Shown one piece after another: positions 1 to 12,224 of a stretch of 64,000 nucleotides of DNA; position 1 is the first letter of the stretch, and each line of letters starts with the position of its first letter. The translations under genes and the position numbers were made by a program. The DNA lies in NCBI RefSeq assembly GCF_018320785.1, contig NC_054876.1, forward strand, positions 9,800,712 to 9,864,711, in the 5' to 3' direction. This stretch comes from Cheilinus undulatus (Eukaryota > Chordata > Actinopteri > Labriformes > Labridae). The notes under the pieces are model-generated. The model was not told the origin of the DNA. It searched no databases and saw only the letters and a list, made by a program, of their open reading frames with translations.

Positions 1-1957
1 TATATGTAGTCTGTTGTACATAATTATGTATCAGTGCTGTTGTAAGGTATTGGATTATGATGAGTAGTTTGACAAAGCCCCTAATGGACTAAACTATGTT
101 ATCCTGGGTTCAAGTGGGAAAATCGCGGTTAGGGGGGTAAAAAAACAGGAATCTTAAATATGGCAAGAAAAACCCAAAACATATATGATTTGGCGCTGTG
201 TTATCTGCTTTGTCTTTGTGGGTTTGACCCTGCAATCGGAGTCACATTAATACTACACATAGGTAGTCCACATTTTCATGATTATGTAATAAGACAAAAT
301 CAAATGTATGAATGTTGTCAGAATCAAGGTTGTTATAGTTAACTAAAACTAACTAAACAACTAAAACTAAAATTCAAAAATCATTTTAGAAACTAAATTA
401 AAACTTGGCTTTACCAAAAATTAAAAAAACAAAAACTAACTAAAACTGTATAGTGTGCTTACAAAACTAAATAAAATAAAATATAAACGGAGACAACATA
501 TCCTTAGTTTTAGTCTTCGACACAACCAGACTGACTGGCACTGACATCCAAGTCTGGAGAGTGTAAAATTGCCTGATCTGATTGGTTAAGACTTCACGTA
601 GTGGTAGTTTTATGTGTGGAGTTGTATTCAAACATCAACATAAACAAATAAAGAAATAATAAGTGAAGAGTTGCCTGTTTTAATTTTTTTTTTAAATGTA
701 TGATGCTCTCTCAGCCCCAAAATCTATCCGTAAAAAAAACTAAAACACTAAAACTGATAAAAACGAAACTAAAACTAAGCATTTTTGCAAAATAAAACTA
801 AACTAAGCTCACAAACTAGCAGTAAAAAACTAAAACTAAACTGAAATCGAAACACAGAAAGTGGAAACAAAACAGAGATTAAAAACTAACTCCAAAACTA
901 CTATAACCTTGGTCAGAATGTAAGTAGTTTTGAACACCCCTTTTTTCTAATGAGTGTACTTTGGGACCAACAACATGTCTTATGTCAAAGAAAAGATGAC
1001 ATTCTTTGGGAATGATTAAGTAAACCACACAATATCTGTTAAATGGGTAAATCTAAATGGCTATAAATACATGCGAGAGAAGTAATTAATTCTTAGTGCT
1101 GTCAATTTTCATAATTTACCTGAAGTTGGACTTGTAAGAAGTACCTATGTAATAAATTCATCACTGTATTGTTTTGAATTTCACCCACACAGCACTATTT
1201 GCCATGACACAGATTACATGGCTTACAAAATAGAGATTCCAAACATGGCACAAGCAACAGAACTGCTATCTTCTGATAACCTTGTTGATTTCTCTCCATT
1301 TCACAGTTTTACTCACAAGGACATGACATATGTCACAGCAAAATATTACCTGGGTGATGTTATTGGACTACACAAAGCCTCACTGGGTTCATTATAAAAG
1401 GTGCACAATGCTGTGTCACATTTGTTTTCATCGGCTGTCTTAAAGTGTATTTTCAAATCAGATGTCCATGAGCAATTCATGATTTGTCCAACATTGTGTT
1501 GTATTGGTGTTGTGAAGATTTTTCTTAATGGTTCTGTAAATAATGCTCATATGATAAAGTATGAATTCTATTTTAATTTGTGTAATTTTATAGACTTCTT
1601 ATATTGAGAAATTGTGTAACTGGTCTTAATCTTAAAATAAGTAAAATAATCTTGTTCTTCTGCTGGGATTTCATTTAAACCATTGTTGTAGCTTGTTACC
1701 AGTAACTCTTTTCTTAATATTAGCAGTAATATCTTAACAAGATTTCGTAAGAGATATTTTCTTAAAATAAGACTATTCTTCTAATGCAAATCTTGCATGT
1801 CGAGATATTTTTTCTTTTTAGGTAAAAAATAAGAACAATTTTCCAGAAGCAAGTTTTTTTCTTTCTTAGAAATCCTTTTTTGCAGTGTAACTCATTATAT
1901 AAGCAGCCAAGTGTTAAAAGCTGTAGTAAAGCAGTATTAGCGTTAGCAGTTGATTAC
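1..1957. other. Left edge, probably umodl1 intron; no exon recognised
   Basis: No coding exon could be supported on either strand. The segment holds a degenerate AACTAA-type repeat (338-905) and otherwise AT-rich unique-looking DNA. The small open frames at 160-342 and 1401-1607 have no family resemblance. Confidence 0.6.
338..905. repeat. Degenerate AACTAA/CTAAAA-type repeat, two arms around an insert
   Basis: The motif ACTAAAACTAA recurs irregularly in two arms, about 338-490 and 725-900. A non-repetitive stretch of about 230 bases separates them. It looks like an eroded simple repeat or the tail of an old element. The family was not identified. Confidence 0.6.
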
Positions 1958-2085
1958 CATAGCCTGTAGTAATCTTAAGTGATTCAGATGTCCTCCGTCT
2001 CTTGACATCAGTTGCTGGTAATCTGCCTTCACTGTGACAGTGGCGTTAAATCGGCATCCTCCGTTCTTAGCGTAATTAGCTGAGC
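1958..2085 (-). CDS. umodl1: umodl1 exon 4: start of SEA-like module
   Basis: The acceptor is TTTTCAG at 2086, the exon is 128 nt, and the donor is GTAATC after an ATG codon, ending in phase 0. Entry is in phase 1, which joins correctly to the WAP exon. The peptide contains RFNATVTVKADYQQL and LNHLRLLQAM, with an N-glycosylation sequon (NAT). It closely resembles the segment right after the WAP domain in human UMODL1. The next exon was not recognised in 1-1957. Confidence 0.8.
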
Positions 2086-5000
2086 CTGAAAATTAAAGGA
2101 CAAAAGTTATAAAAACAGGATTTTATAGCTTATACAAAGTGTGATTTAGAGTGATGCATGAGAAAACATCTAAGCAGCAATTAAGGAGCTAGCTCAATAA
2201 CAGCGATCCAATCTCATCATTCATTCACCCATCCATACCTGCCGATTTTAAGGCTTTAAAATACAGGAGGTTTTAAAGAGGACCAAAGGGATGCCAAGAG
2301 ATGTGCTTCAATGCCACACTTGTTCCAGTTAATATGTTAGACACACAAGTGTAGGTTCAGCTTCAAGTTTAGTGGGGAGGCTCACTTCTCTGAGAGGGGG
2401 CGCCTGGGGTCCTCCCCCATAAAATCTGAGGCTTAACACTTAATTTCCGGTGTTCAGGTGTATTTTTACATACTGTGTCATACAATTATGTTTCCTTTGG
2501 GAAGAAAAGGAATAAAATTGGGTCTATTTCATTTGTCAGTGTTTATTTTGCTGGCTATGATTAGAAATTAGGACTGACTAGCCAGTTTCACCTTTAGGTT
2601 ATTATTACCATTCCAATCTTTGCTAGAATCCAGCATACAAACCCCATAATTTAAACAGAATAACAAAAAAGTGCTAAGATGTATCAAGAGTTTTACATCC
2701 TGTTTCATTTTGCCAGGATTTTAATATGACATATAACTGTAAATCATTTCCTGAAATCTATATTTCACAAAGAACTATGCATCCCTGATATTTCATCTAT
2801 TCTATTATTTAAGTTTTTTACTAAAGACAGTCACTTTTACAAACAAAATGAACCACACAAAGGCAGCAGATTTTTGCAGAGGAAAATAATTTATAATTAG
2901 GATGAGGAACAGTTCAAGGAACATAACCTGGCCCTAAAAAGATATCAGAGCCACCTCTTAAGTGTTCAAAATTACCACATTTCTTTCTCTTTTTCACTCC
3001 TTTCTATCAGTTTCTTTTTAGTCCCTGTGAATGCATGTTTTGGTATTTCCTCTGGTTTTAGGATTAAAGAACGGAAAATTATGTTCCACTTTGTCAACCA
3101 CAAACCTTCTCTCTAAAGTTTTCTGAGGACATATTCCTCCAGTAAAATAAATGTTCCACTGAAGTTTGTGGGTGACATTTAATAATAGGGATGCAGATCT
3201 TAAGAGATTTCAGCTGTTACATAATGTGATCTTAAAAAAATGTATTAGGCATTTCTCATATCACAAATATTTGATTTAACAGATCCAGGGGTTTTTCCAA
3301 GTAGTCTTACTTGGGCTAGTTGTAAACTTATAAAGGTTGTTAGCTGTGAGGTGGTTTATAAAGAGCACTGCTTTTTAAATCACATTTTCATTGTCAACAC
3401 AAAAATGCCTCAAAAATGCATGCTACATTATGATACCATAAAACATGATAGAACACCATATGACACTAAAGGGCAGGGTAGGATAAGATACAGCACGATA
3501 GGATATGATACGATTCAGTAAAATCAATATGATAAGGTGTGGTAGGGTAAGATACAATAGGATATGATACCATATGATATGATACCACATGGTAGGATAG
3601 GAAAGGATAAGATATGATAAAACATGATATGAAATGATAGGATACAATACAATAAAATAAGATAGGATAGGATATGGCATGACCTGACAAAATAAAACAT
3701 GATACAATATGATACGAAACAAAAAGATGCATAAAGATACACTACAATATGACACGAAACAATACAGCACAAACTAACACAATAAAAATTTTCCATCTCA
3801 TTACACTTCATCCTTTAACTTCTTTTCACAGCTTTTAGTCATTAACCTACTGTCAACCTTTGCTCTGACCAATCACCTTCTATACATATTACCTTCATTC
3901 CTGTCATAGCTGCCAGCTTAGGAGTCACAAAGCAAGACGAGAAAAACTAGCAAGAAACTGTCTAGAGTGCAGCAGAACTGAACAATTTGGGAAAATAATC
4001 TAATTCTGATTATTTTGACTCATACTGCAAAGTTGATATGAACTGTAGAGAATAATTTATGATTTGCATTTTAGATAAGAACATCTACAAAGTTAAGGAG
4101 AGTAGGATTTTTGCTAACTATTCAGAAGCAAACAGACATTTCAATGTTTGCACAACATGTAGAGAATAATCTCTGCTGCAAAAAAAATATTGTAACAAAG
4201 TGGTATTTTGACACACATTTCAGGTTAAAGAAATGTTGCATATTCTGTAATTTCAAAATCGCAGTAGGGCATATTGATATTTAATCAAAATTTCGATTGA
4301 TTGCCCAGCCTTAGAGTTATCAAATATTAGTACTCAGCACTCACAATTTGATAACTGTATCACACAAGGATGATGATATACTGCTATATGGGTATTTGTC
4401 ATTTTTCTTGCCCTTTTAGCTGCATCTGTAAAGACAAACTGAAAAAACAGAATAAACAACAGTATTTATCTGCTTTACTGTGAGGTTTGTGTCTTAAGTC
4501 TGAAGTAGAAATAGCCCTAATACAAGGAGATTTGAAATAGCAAAATAACCAGTGAGTGAAGAGACCAACCTCTATGAGCTACTGATAACTTATATAACCT
4601 ACAACATGGCCCTCAGCTGGCAAAGCATTACTGTGTTCAACAGACCCAGACTCCATACATGCATTCTCCTGGTAGTAATGACACTAATCCTACCTACCCT
4701 ACAATTACGTAGACTGATAGGCAGCAAAAGTCAGGATATTACTGGGGTGGTGTAGTAAGTTTTTTAATGATAGTGGTAAAGAGTAAACTGACTGGAGCTT
4801 GTACCGCAATTTTCTAATCGTCTGACTATTTAATGAGCTTTTTAAGTAAAGGTCAAATACAATGTTCACAACTCTTATACATAAGAAATATGCAGGAGTG
4901 CATGTACAAAATGGCTCACTTGTGTCCAACAATCCTCAGTCAATGCCAAAGCATTTACACTATTAAGTTTAATTCCTTTCTCTTGTAAGTAGACTTGAGC

Positions 5001-6490
5001 TTGTACAGACTTGACAGCTAACAGCACTTTTTACACTGCCAGCCACACTTACCTGTTCACTCCATTTTCACTCACTGCTGATGCTAGGTAAAGCATCCAT
5101 CAGTGTGAGCTAATCACATTCATACACATTCTCGCGCCAATGTTGCAGCAGTGGGAGCAAATTGAGGTTAAGTGTCTTGCCCAAAGAGACACAGATATGT
5201 GACTGCAAGGACTAGGGATCAAACACTCAGCCTTCTGGTTGAGAGACAACTGACTCTACCACTAAGCCGCAGCCGCCCACGATTACTCCCACAACACCTC
5301 AGAGAGGCCAGACAGTGAGCTCCAGCATCCCAGAGCAACCTCCTTCCCTACATATCCACATGGAAACCTCCTTCATCTTGCCTACTCTACCATACGGCCA
5401 TCACAACCCAAATACTATCGCGCCCTTCAACAGACCCAGGCTCTTTTCCGAGAAAACAATATTAGTCAACAAAAACAAAGGAACAAAAACGCATACTTAC
5501 TCGCAGGATTGGTGCAGAGATAACTGCCCAATCTGTGGCAGCATTTCTGCCAGCCTGGACAGTCCATGTCCCACTCACAGGCCTCATATCCAGCATCCAG
5601 TCCATCTGCAGTTGGACAGATTCCTGGCTTGGCTGTAAACTCCCCGCTCCTGTTTACAGCTTTGTTTGAAAGAAATAACATGTTACAGGTCATATTTTAG
5701 CAGAGAGATGTTTGCAGCAGGGCGGTTACTGTGCTTCCATCTGGTGTCTCGCACACGGCATAACACGCTGAAGGTCAGATGGATTACTTGTCTGTCAGAG
5801 TGTGATGCCCTATCATCACATTTTCATAAACACTTGGAGAAAGACACTTGGAATTTGACAAAAAACAGAAATGTGACAATGTGTGATCATTTTTGATATA
5901 AAAATAGGTAAATAAAATGCAGTGGACTCACGCAGGGCACAGTAATGTCCAACTTGTTCATATCCATTGCAGCATCTGGTCACCTCCTCGGTCACTGTCC
6001 TGTACTCGGTCTGATGGACTATCTTGTAAAGTGTGACTGTACATGTCTTAAATAGAAGCCAGTCTCCACACGGCTTTGTCACAGTGTAGGGGACCTTGTG
6101 AATCGCCAGGACACTCACAATCCTTGTCACATTGTGATTACACAGATGGTAGCCGGACGCAGACAAGCTCATGCCTGGAAAAAAAGAAAATACATCCAGT
6201 AAATATTCCTGTTGGCTAAGTTTCCTTGATAGTTAGTCCCTGGCTGCATCCAAACATCAGATTTTGCACTCTGAATTAGTCATTAGCACATAAAAAATGT
6301 TACATAACAGGCAGCATTCAAATCAGGACATGTAATTCCTCATAAAAACCTTTTTTTCTGCTCTGAAAATGCATCAATTTTCGAGCTAATCCATCATCAT
6401 GCACAGAGGCCTACCTTCAAGCACAGTGCTTTCTCCCATACACAGAGCAAGCAGGGCCGCGGCCACCCACATGGAGAGCATCCAACTCAT
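1958..6490 (-). CDS. umodl1: Uromodulin-like 1, 5' portion (four coding exons found; gene continues left)
   Basis: UMODL1 is a membrane-anchored extracellular glycoprotein of the uromodulin/ZP family. Reading leftwards, the exons are 6415-6490 (signal peptide), 5932-6174 (EMI), 5501-5659 (WAP) and 1958-2085 (start of a SEA-like module). The first three introns are all phase 1, and every exon has AG/GT borders. The domain order EMI, WAP and then a segment with FNATVTVK and LNHLRLL matches my recollection of human UMODL1 (YNVTILVK and LLNHMRLL at the same place). The rest of the SEA/EGF/FN3 repeats and the ZP domain are not seen and should lie beyond base 1. The gene is divergent from zbtb21, as in the human block. 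The start is the only Met that opens a signal peptide in frame with the EMI exon. Exon assembly is inference by eye; the family assignment is strong. Confidence 0.88.
3430..3790. repeat. Degenerate pentanucleotide repeat, GATAN type
   Basis: About 70 imperfect units of GATA plus one variable base (GATAG, GATAT, GATAC, with occasional GACAC or AAAAT). The complementary strand reads ATCNT-like units with almost no stop codons. That explains three long overlapping minus-strand open frames (3423-3811), which are therefore not genes. Confidence 0.85.
4255..4313. mobile_element. Right end of a hAT-type MITE (TAGGGCTGGGCAAT family)
   Basis: AAATCGCAGTAGGGCATATTG followed by ATTGCCCAGCCTTA, the inverted terminus of the family seen complete at 35123-36327. 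The left half is not recognisable, so the copy is truncated or eroded. Confidence 0.55.
5065..5279 (-). mobile_element. tRNA-derived SINE, minus strand
   Basis: On the minus strand the segment starts GGGCGGCTGCGGCTTAGTGG, with an A-box-like TTAGTGGTAGAG and a B-box-like GTTTGATCCC (plus strand 5215-5224). It continues into a tRNA-unrelated body (GGGCAAGACACTTAACC) that is very common in teleost genomes. It is dispersed rather than a functional tRNA gene because no cloverleaf pairing or 3' end is evident. Confidence 0.7.
5501..5659 (-). CDS. umodl1: umodl1 exon 3: WAP (four-disulfide core) domain
   Basis: A 53-codon phase 1-1 exon with acceptor AAAG at 5660 and donor GTAAGT at 5500. It encodes NRSGEF, then a compact WAP module with KPGICP, ACEWDMDCPGWQKCC and LGSYLC, the usual Lys-Pro-Gly-x-Cys-Pro start and Asp-x-Asp-Cys-Pro-Gly centre. 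WAP domains are often protease inhibitors, but a specific inhibitory role here is not shown. Confidence 0.9.
5932..6174 (-). CDS. umodl1: umodl1 exon 2: EMI domain
   Basis: An 81-codon phase 1-1 exon. The acceptor is a pyrimidine-rich tract ending CAG at 6175 and the donor is GTGAGT at 5931. It encodes a cysteine-rich EMI module: GYHLCNHNVTR near the start, then KPCGDW, KTCTVTLYK and a closing RCCNGYEQVGHYC. The paired CC followed by GYE is the EMI hallmark. EMI domains usually mediate multimerisation or matrix contacts in secreted proteins. Confidence 0.9.
6415..6490 (-). CDS. umodl1: umodl1 exon 1: start codon and signal peptide
   Basis: The ATG lies at 6490-6488. The exon encodes 25 residues plus one base and ends at a GTAGGC donor (phase 1). 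The residues are Met-Ser-Trp followed by a hydrophobic Ala/Leu-rich core and a small-residue end (CMGES), a classical cleavable signal peptide. This suits a secreted or membrane-anchored product. It is too short to appear as a long ORF. Confidence 0.85.
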
Positions 6491-7702
6491 TTTTCACAGA
6501 TCAAAATCCACCACATTGTAGGTGCATGTCTCTCTTTGAAATGATGCTAACTCACTGTTGAGTGTGTGCTCTCAAAGACCAAATCCTCTGTGGCTGTCTT
6601 TCTCCTCCCCTCGTAGCAACATCAGTCCCTCATGGACCAAAAAATAATGGCAGCCAGATGGCAGGTTTTTAGTTTAATCCATTTGATATGTGTGATCAGA
6701 TCTGTGAGCGTGCTGAAGGAGCAATTATTCCTCAAAAATATATTGAATTTCTTGTGTTTTGATGACGTATGGAAGCGTGACAAGCTGATGAGTCAGAGTA
6801 TTATAAAAAGACAAAAAAAAAAAACTTTATTTAACATGACTTACAGTAACAAAACTCAGGCATTGATTTTATCTCTGTGAAACAAAAATTTGCATTTTAG
6901 TCAGACTGTCAGGGTCGGTAAACATGTTTGTGATGCCAGGGCAGAGAGACGTGGGATAGGAGGAGTCCGTGTCCCTAATGACTCGGTTTCCACACAGGTA
7001 ACCATAGCAGTGCTCACTATGCTGCCGGCTTTAACAGCCTGTGTCAGCCATTAGTGTCAAAAAAAGGAGGAGTGAGAACTTCCCTGCCATTTTCCCACAT
7101 GTCTTCATTCTCATTATAAGAAAGAACAGCAGGGGAGCGCTTAGGCTGTCACAGCTTTGCTCTAAAAAAAGACTATATCAAGAGTCTGTCACCACTTTGA
7201 CATTCTAAATGTGAAAATAAATTTATGCCTGATAAGCAAATCCTACACTTTTCTGTGTACTTTTAAATCTTTTCATGCATATTTTGCATACTTAAGTATG
7301 GTGATTCATGTAATGATGTCCCTTTATCGTAATGAGGTGTGAAAATGTGCCTGATTACACTTCATTCAGTCATTTAGTGATAATGGATGGTTGCATGCTG
7401 ACACGCTGGAGCATGCAGATGCAGGGAGGTGCAGGGCAACAGGCTGAGTCAACTAAGGTCATGTTCATACAGCTACACCATTAAGTTTATTCCTATTCAG
7501 TCTTTCATGTTTATGGTTGCACTTTCACAACCAGTGCCACACCTCAGTTTTGACACTGATAAGGAGGAAGAAGCTTGCAGGCAAATAAGCACAGCAACAA
7601 GTCCCTATGGACACCAGTAATGACACAAACCTACTGCAACCTGACTGGTACTCAGTCTCCAAACTAATTAGTTTCATTGGGGCTAAGGGAGGCATGCAGT
7701 TA

Positions 7703-9825
7703 CAGGTGCATCTCAGTAAATTAGAACATCATGCAAAAGTTAATTATTTCAGTGCTTCAATAAGAAAAGAGAAACTCATTTATCATAAGGATTTATCACA
7801 TAGAGTGAGCATTTAAAGTATGTTTCTCTTGATTTTAATAATCATGGCTTAAAGGCAATGAAAACCCAAATTTCAGTATCTAAAAAAAAATCATATTACA
7901 TTAGACCAATAAAGAAAAGATGTTTTTTGCATACATGATAGCATCAATGCGGTTGGTCATGGAGGCAATCAGTCTGTGGCACTGCTGGGTGTTATCTAGT
8001 CTTTATTGTAATAAAAATGGCTTACAGCCAACCAACCAAAATTCATGATCTCAAAAAATTAGAATATTGTAAAAAAGTTCAATATTGTACACTAATGGTG
8101 TCAAACTCTAATCAGCTAACTTGAAATACCTGAAACGGTTTCCTGAGGCTTAAAATGGTCAGTCTGGTTCACTGGGCTACACAGTCGTAGGGAAGATTGC
8201 TGACTTGACAGTTGTCCCGAAGACCATCGCTGACAACCTCCACAAGAATGACTGCCTGTTCACAGAGTGCTGTATTGAAGCACATTAATAGAAAGTTGAG
8301 TGAAAGGAAAAAGAATGGTAGGAAAAAAATAGACAAGCAACAAGGATAATTGCAGACTTGAGAGGATTGCCAAGCAAAACCCATTCAAGAATTTGTGGGA
8401 GCTTCACAGGGAGTGGACTGAGGCTGGAGTCAGTTCATCAAGAGCCACCACACACAGATAGATGTATCAGGGAATTTAGCTACAACTGTTGTATTCCTAT
8501 GTCCAGCCTCTCCTGCACCAGAGATGTCAGAAGCATCTTACCTTGGCCAAGGAGAAAAAGAACTGGACCACTGCCCAGTGGTCCAAAGCTCTCTTTTCAG
8601 ATGAAAGCAAATTTTGCATTTCATTTGGAATCAAGGTCCCAGAGTCTGGTGTAGGCACAGGATCCAACATACTTCAATTCCAGTGTTTTCAGTTTCCAGT
8701 CAGTGATGGTTTGGGGTGCTTTGTCATTTGCTGGTTTTGGTCCACTTTGTTTTCTGAGGTTTAAAGTCAATGACGCCATTTACCAGGAAGTTTTAGAGCA
8801 CTTCATGCTTCCTTCTGCTGACAAGCTTTATGGAGATCCTGATTTCATATTCCAGCAGGACTTGGTACCACAATGTCCACAATGCCAAAAGTACCAAAAG
8901 CTAGTCAAATGACCATGACATTGCTGTGCTTGATTGGCCAGCATACTTGCCAGACCTGAACTGTAGTTCAGTGTTTCCAGAGGTACTGCAGGTGGGCAGC
9001 AAGAGGTCATTTACAATATCTCCATCAATAGAAATATTCAAAGAAATTAAATCATACTTTAAATGTTCATAAAATACAAGTCAAATCAGTAAATAAGCAT
9101 GGCCAGAAGTTTTAACTCATATATCTTTATATCATTAACTTTGTAATATAAACAGCAGTGGCTCATTACATGAAATTTGTGACCCCACAAACACTATAAG
9201 TAATGCTGATGTCTCTGAAAACCAAGTGTTTGCATCTTATTTTTCTGTTTATGAAATATAAATATAAAGGAAAATACTTTGAGTCTCGTATCATGGTTGT
9301 ACAAGGGTTTTGGTGGGCCCCTGAGGATTTTCTGGGGCGCAGTGTACTGAATTTTTGAAAAGGCTGCCATAGAGAATCTGCGGGGTATTGTCAACTGGAA
9401 GATGAGAGACACCAGACCCAAAAACGAAGATATGCTGAAGGCTGCTTGCAACCTGGGCTTCAATAGCGCCTCAGCAGTGCCACGGGTTGATCGCCTCCAA
9501 GCCACAACACATGGATGCAGTAATTCATGCAAGAGGAACCACAACAAAGTATTGAGTGCATATAAATGAACATACGTTCAGAAGGCCCACATTTCTGTAT
9601 TAAAATCCCTCTTTTATAATTGATCTTATGTAATGTTCTAATGTTTTGAGATTCTGAATTTTTGGTCTTCATAACTGTAAGCTACAATCATCAAAATCAA
9701 AAGAAATAAAGACTTGTTCACTATGAGTGTAATGAATCTACAGTACATGATATATGAGTGTCACTTTTGAATTGAGGAAATTAATCAACTTTCCCACAAT
9801 TTTCTAATTTGTTGGCATGCACCTG
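7703..9825 (+). mobile_element. Tc1-like DNA transposon with decayed, interrupted transposase
   Basis: The termini are inverted repeats: CAGGTGCATCTCAGTAAATT at the left and the complement of CAGGTGCATGCCAACAAATT at the right. Each is flanked by a TA dinucleotide, the Tc1/mariner target. The plus strand carries transposase remnants in several frames: WSKALFSDESKFC (about 8575), a VWGAL region (about 8710), DFIFQQDL (about 8840) and a WPAYLPDLN-like stretch (about 8935). The C-terminal part (ENLRGIVNWKMRDTRP) resumes only near 9370. In related proteins PDLN is followed directly by IENLW, so roughly 380-400 bases have been inserted between them. Frameshifts and stops make it non-functional. Confidence 0.88.
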
Positions 9826-11223
9826 TACATGCAATTTACAATTGAAACCTGCCAAAACAATCTCTTCTTGGAGTTTCAATACATAAATAGGTATGAAAAT
9901 AATTAATAATTATGGTTTTGTTTTTCAAGTCAAAAAGTAAGTTCTGGAAATTTGCTTGTTATGTTAGTTAAATTTCTTTCCTTGTCTGGAACAACGGGAT
10001 GACAAATGTAGCAGTTAGCCTATGTACTATCTTTTGTATTGTCAAACCAGGCACAAAGTTTCATTTTTGCATTGGATACCAACAGAAGCAAACTAAGTCT
10101 CTCACAGCAACTGTTGTAGCAGTAAGCTCCAAAATGGTGCAAAATGAATATTTACAAATATTTCAAAATTTTGCTATGTAGCCACACAATGGAGACCAAC
10201 GGAGGAGTAACAGTTTTAGCTAGCAAAGCACAACACACTAAATTACTTAATAACAAAGTAATGTTGCCGGAGAAATGTTTATATTAATTTTTAAAGGTTC
10301 TCACAAACACATGAAAAGGATATAATAGAACGTTAAGAAGTAAAAACAGACTTTCGAGTATTTAGCGAACATATTAGGAATCAACTTACCATTGGTTCAG
10401 TACACTCTGGAAGCAATATGTGGGGCGCACCACTCAAATTTGCAGGGGCCCAGCAGAGGGCGCTCTTCTTGTACAAAGTACCAGACTGAATGAAAACAAA
10501 TAAAAGGACATTTTAAACATTATTCACACAAAGGTAGCCCAGAAAAATAAGTGCAAACGATAGAAAATTATGGCAAGTGAAATAAAAAGACATTTATGCC
10601 CTGACTTTGCCTTGTTCTGATAGTGACATAGTTTTGAAAAATACACAACCATACCACAACCAAAATATCTGCATTAAAATGTTACACTGCTATGAAAACT
10701 ATCACAAAGTTTAAGTGATTTCATTACAGTCTTAATTATAGATGATACTGACCGAGAAGCCTAATAGTTTTTTAGAGAGCAAATGTATTTCTTTTTTTTT
10801 CAGTTTGATCAATAGACTTTTGAATAAACTATTCAGTAAGTATGTTGTCATTATTTAAGTTAACATGCAAAAATTATTTTGACAAATTTAGAGCATCCCA
10901 CACACCTTACAAAGAATTAAAGAACTGACCATTAATCCCTCTGAGCTGGATAACAAACATACAACACTTTATGTAATTTATATTAGAATTAATTGACCAG
11001 AACAGAAAAAAAGACTCAACTTATGTTAACTGTGGACCATTACAAATAAGTTGGTACAGAACAAGTCTGCTATACAAGCTGGTTAAGAGAGAATGAGCCT
11101 AAAGAAAACTCTAAATTACTCTTCTTGTATTTTTTTTCTCTTAACACTAATCATGACAAAATTGACCCTTTTAATGTTATTTACATTTATCTATAAATGT
11201 CTGGTCTCATTTTGTAAATTGTT

Positions 11224-11893
11224 CCAGTCACTCTCTGTCTCTCTTGAGCTCAGTCAGTGGCCATCAGGGTCCTGGTCACCTCTTTTACCAAGGCCCTTCC
11301 TCCCCAAATGCTCTCTTTGGCCAGGTGACCAGCTCTTTGAAGAGTCCTGGTCATGCCAAACTTCTTTAATTTTAGAATTACAGAGGCCACTGTCCTCATG
11401 AGAACTTTTAGTGCAACTTAATGTTTTTGTAGTATTCCTCTGATCTGTGCTCTGCAACAATTCTGTCTCTGAGCTCTGCAGGCAGTTCCTTTGACCTCAT
11501 GGCTTGGTTTTTGCTCTGATTTGCATTGTCAGCTGTGAGGCCTTCTATGGAGAGGTGTGTAACTTTCCAAAACATGTCTAATCAGTTTAATCTATCACAG
11601 GTGGACTCCAATCACAGCATAGAAACATTTCAGCAAATATCAAGAGGAATAGGAGATAACTGAGATAAATTTAATGTTTTTTTTCAAAGGGTCTGAATTC
11701 TTATGTAAATGTGATAATTCAGTTTTTCTTTTTTAAGAAATGTGTAAAATGTCTAAAACTCTGTTTTCACTTTGTCATTATGGAGTACTGATTGTATATT
11801 ATTGAGGGAAAAGGGTTTTTACTGTAGCATGAGGCTGCAACATAGCAAAGCTGAAAAAAGTGAAAGGGGTCTGAAAACTTTCTGAATGCACTG
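11224..11893 (-). mobile_element. Truncated Tc1-like element (salmonid-type family), copy 1
   Basis: The right terminus has the complement of CAGTGCATTCAGAAAG near 11893. The body matches the second copy at 44078-45040, sharing for example ACCAAGGCCCTTC, CCAGCTCTTTGAAGAGTCCTGG and GGCAGTTCCTTTGACC. On the minus strand the shared part would encode the transposase N-terminal helix-turn-helix region, here frameshifted. The left part is missing from about 11224. Confidence 0.8.
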
Positions 11894-12224
11894 TTGGTCC
11901 CTTAGAGTACAAGGTTCTAGTGAAATGCCTTGCTTTAACCAGTGGTTAAACTGCTAATATAATCTTTGGGTGAACACATAATCAATAAGTCAAAATCAGC
12001 TGATTTTGATTACATTATAAAAACAGAACTTGTACTAAGTTAAGAGCTTGTTGTTAGCCAAATAAACTGACCTCAAAGTTATAGTCAAAGAAGAATAGGG
12101 AGGAATTTGACTTTAATTATGGCCACATTTAAAAAAGTCAAGTCAAAGCTCCAGATATATTCACGGCTGAACGAAAATAAGACCTATCTCTTTAAATTAG
12201 CCTCAGTGTCATTTCTCAGTTGGA

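Larger units (their letters stand above)
2086..5500. other. umodl1 intron 3 with repeats
   Basis: A 3.4 kb intron between the WAP and SEA-start exons. It contains a GATA-type pentamer array (3430-3790), the right end of a hAT-type MITE (4255-4313) and a tRNA-derived SINE (5065-5279). I found no further coding exon. Confidence 0.6.
6491..12224. other. Intergenic region between divergent umodl1 and zbtb21
   Basis: Contains a 2.1 kb Tc1-like element (7703-9825) and a truncated Tc1-like fragment (11224-11893). A short inverted repeat pair lies at 9296-9352 and 10386-10490. No additional gene was recognised. The umodl1 promoter should lie just above 6490, but no clear core element could be assigned. 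Confidence 0.6.

Noticed and set aside
3423-3811. Overlapping minus-strand open frames of 88-115 codons
   Set aside because: All three are read through a GATAN pentamer array and have no protein family character.
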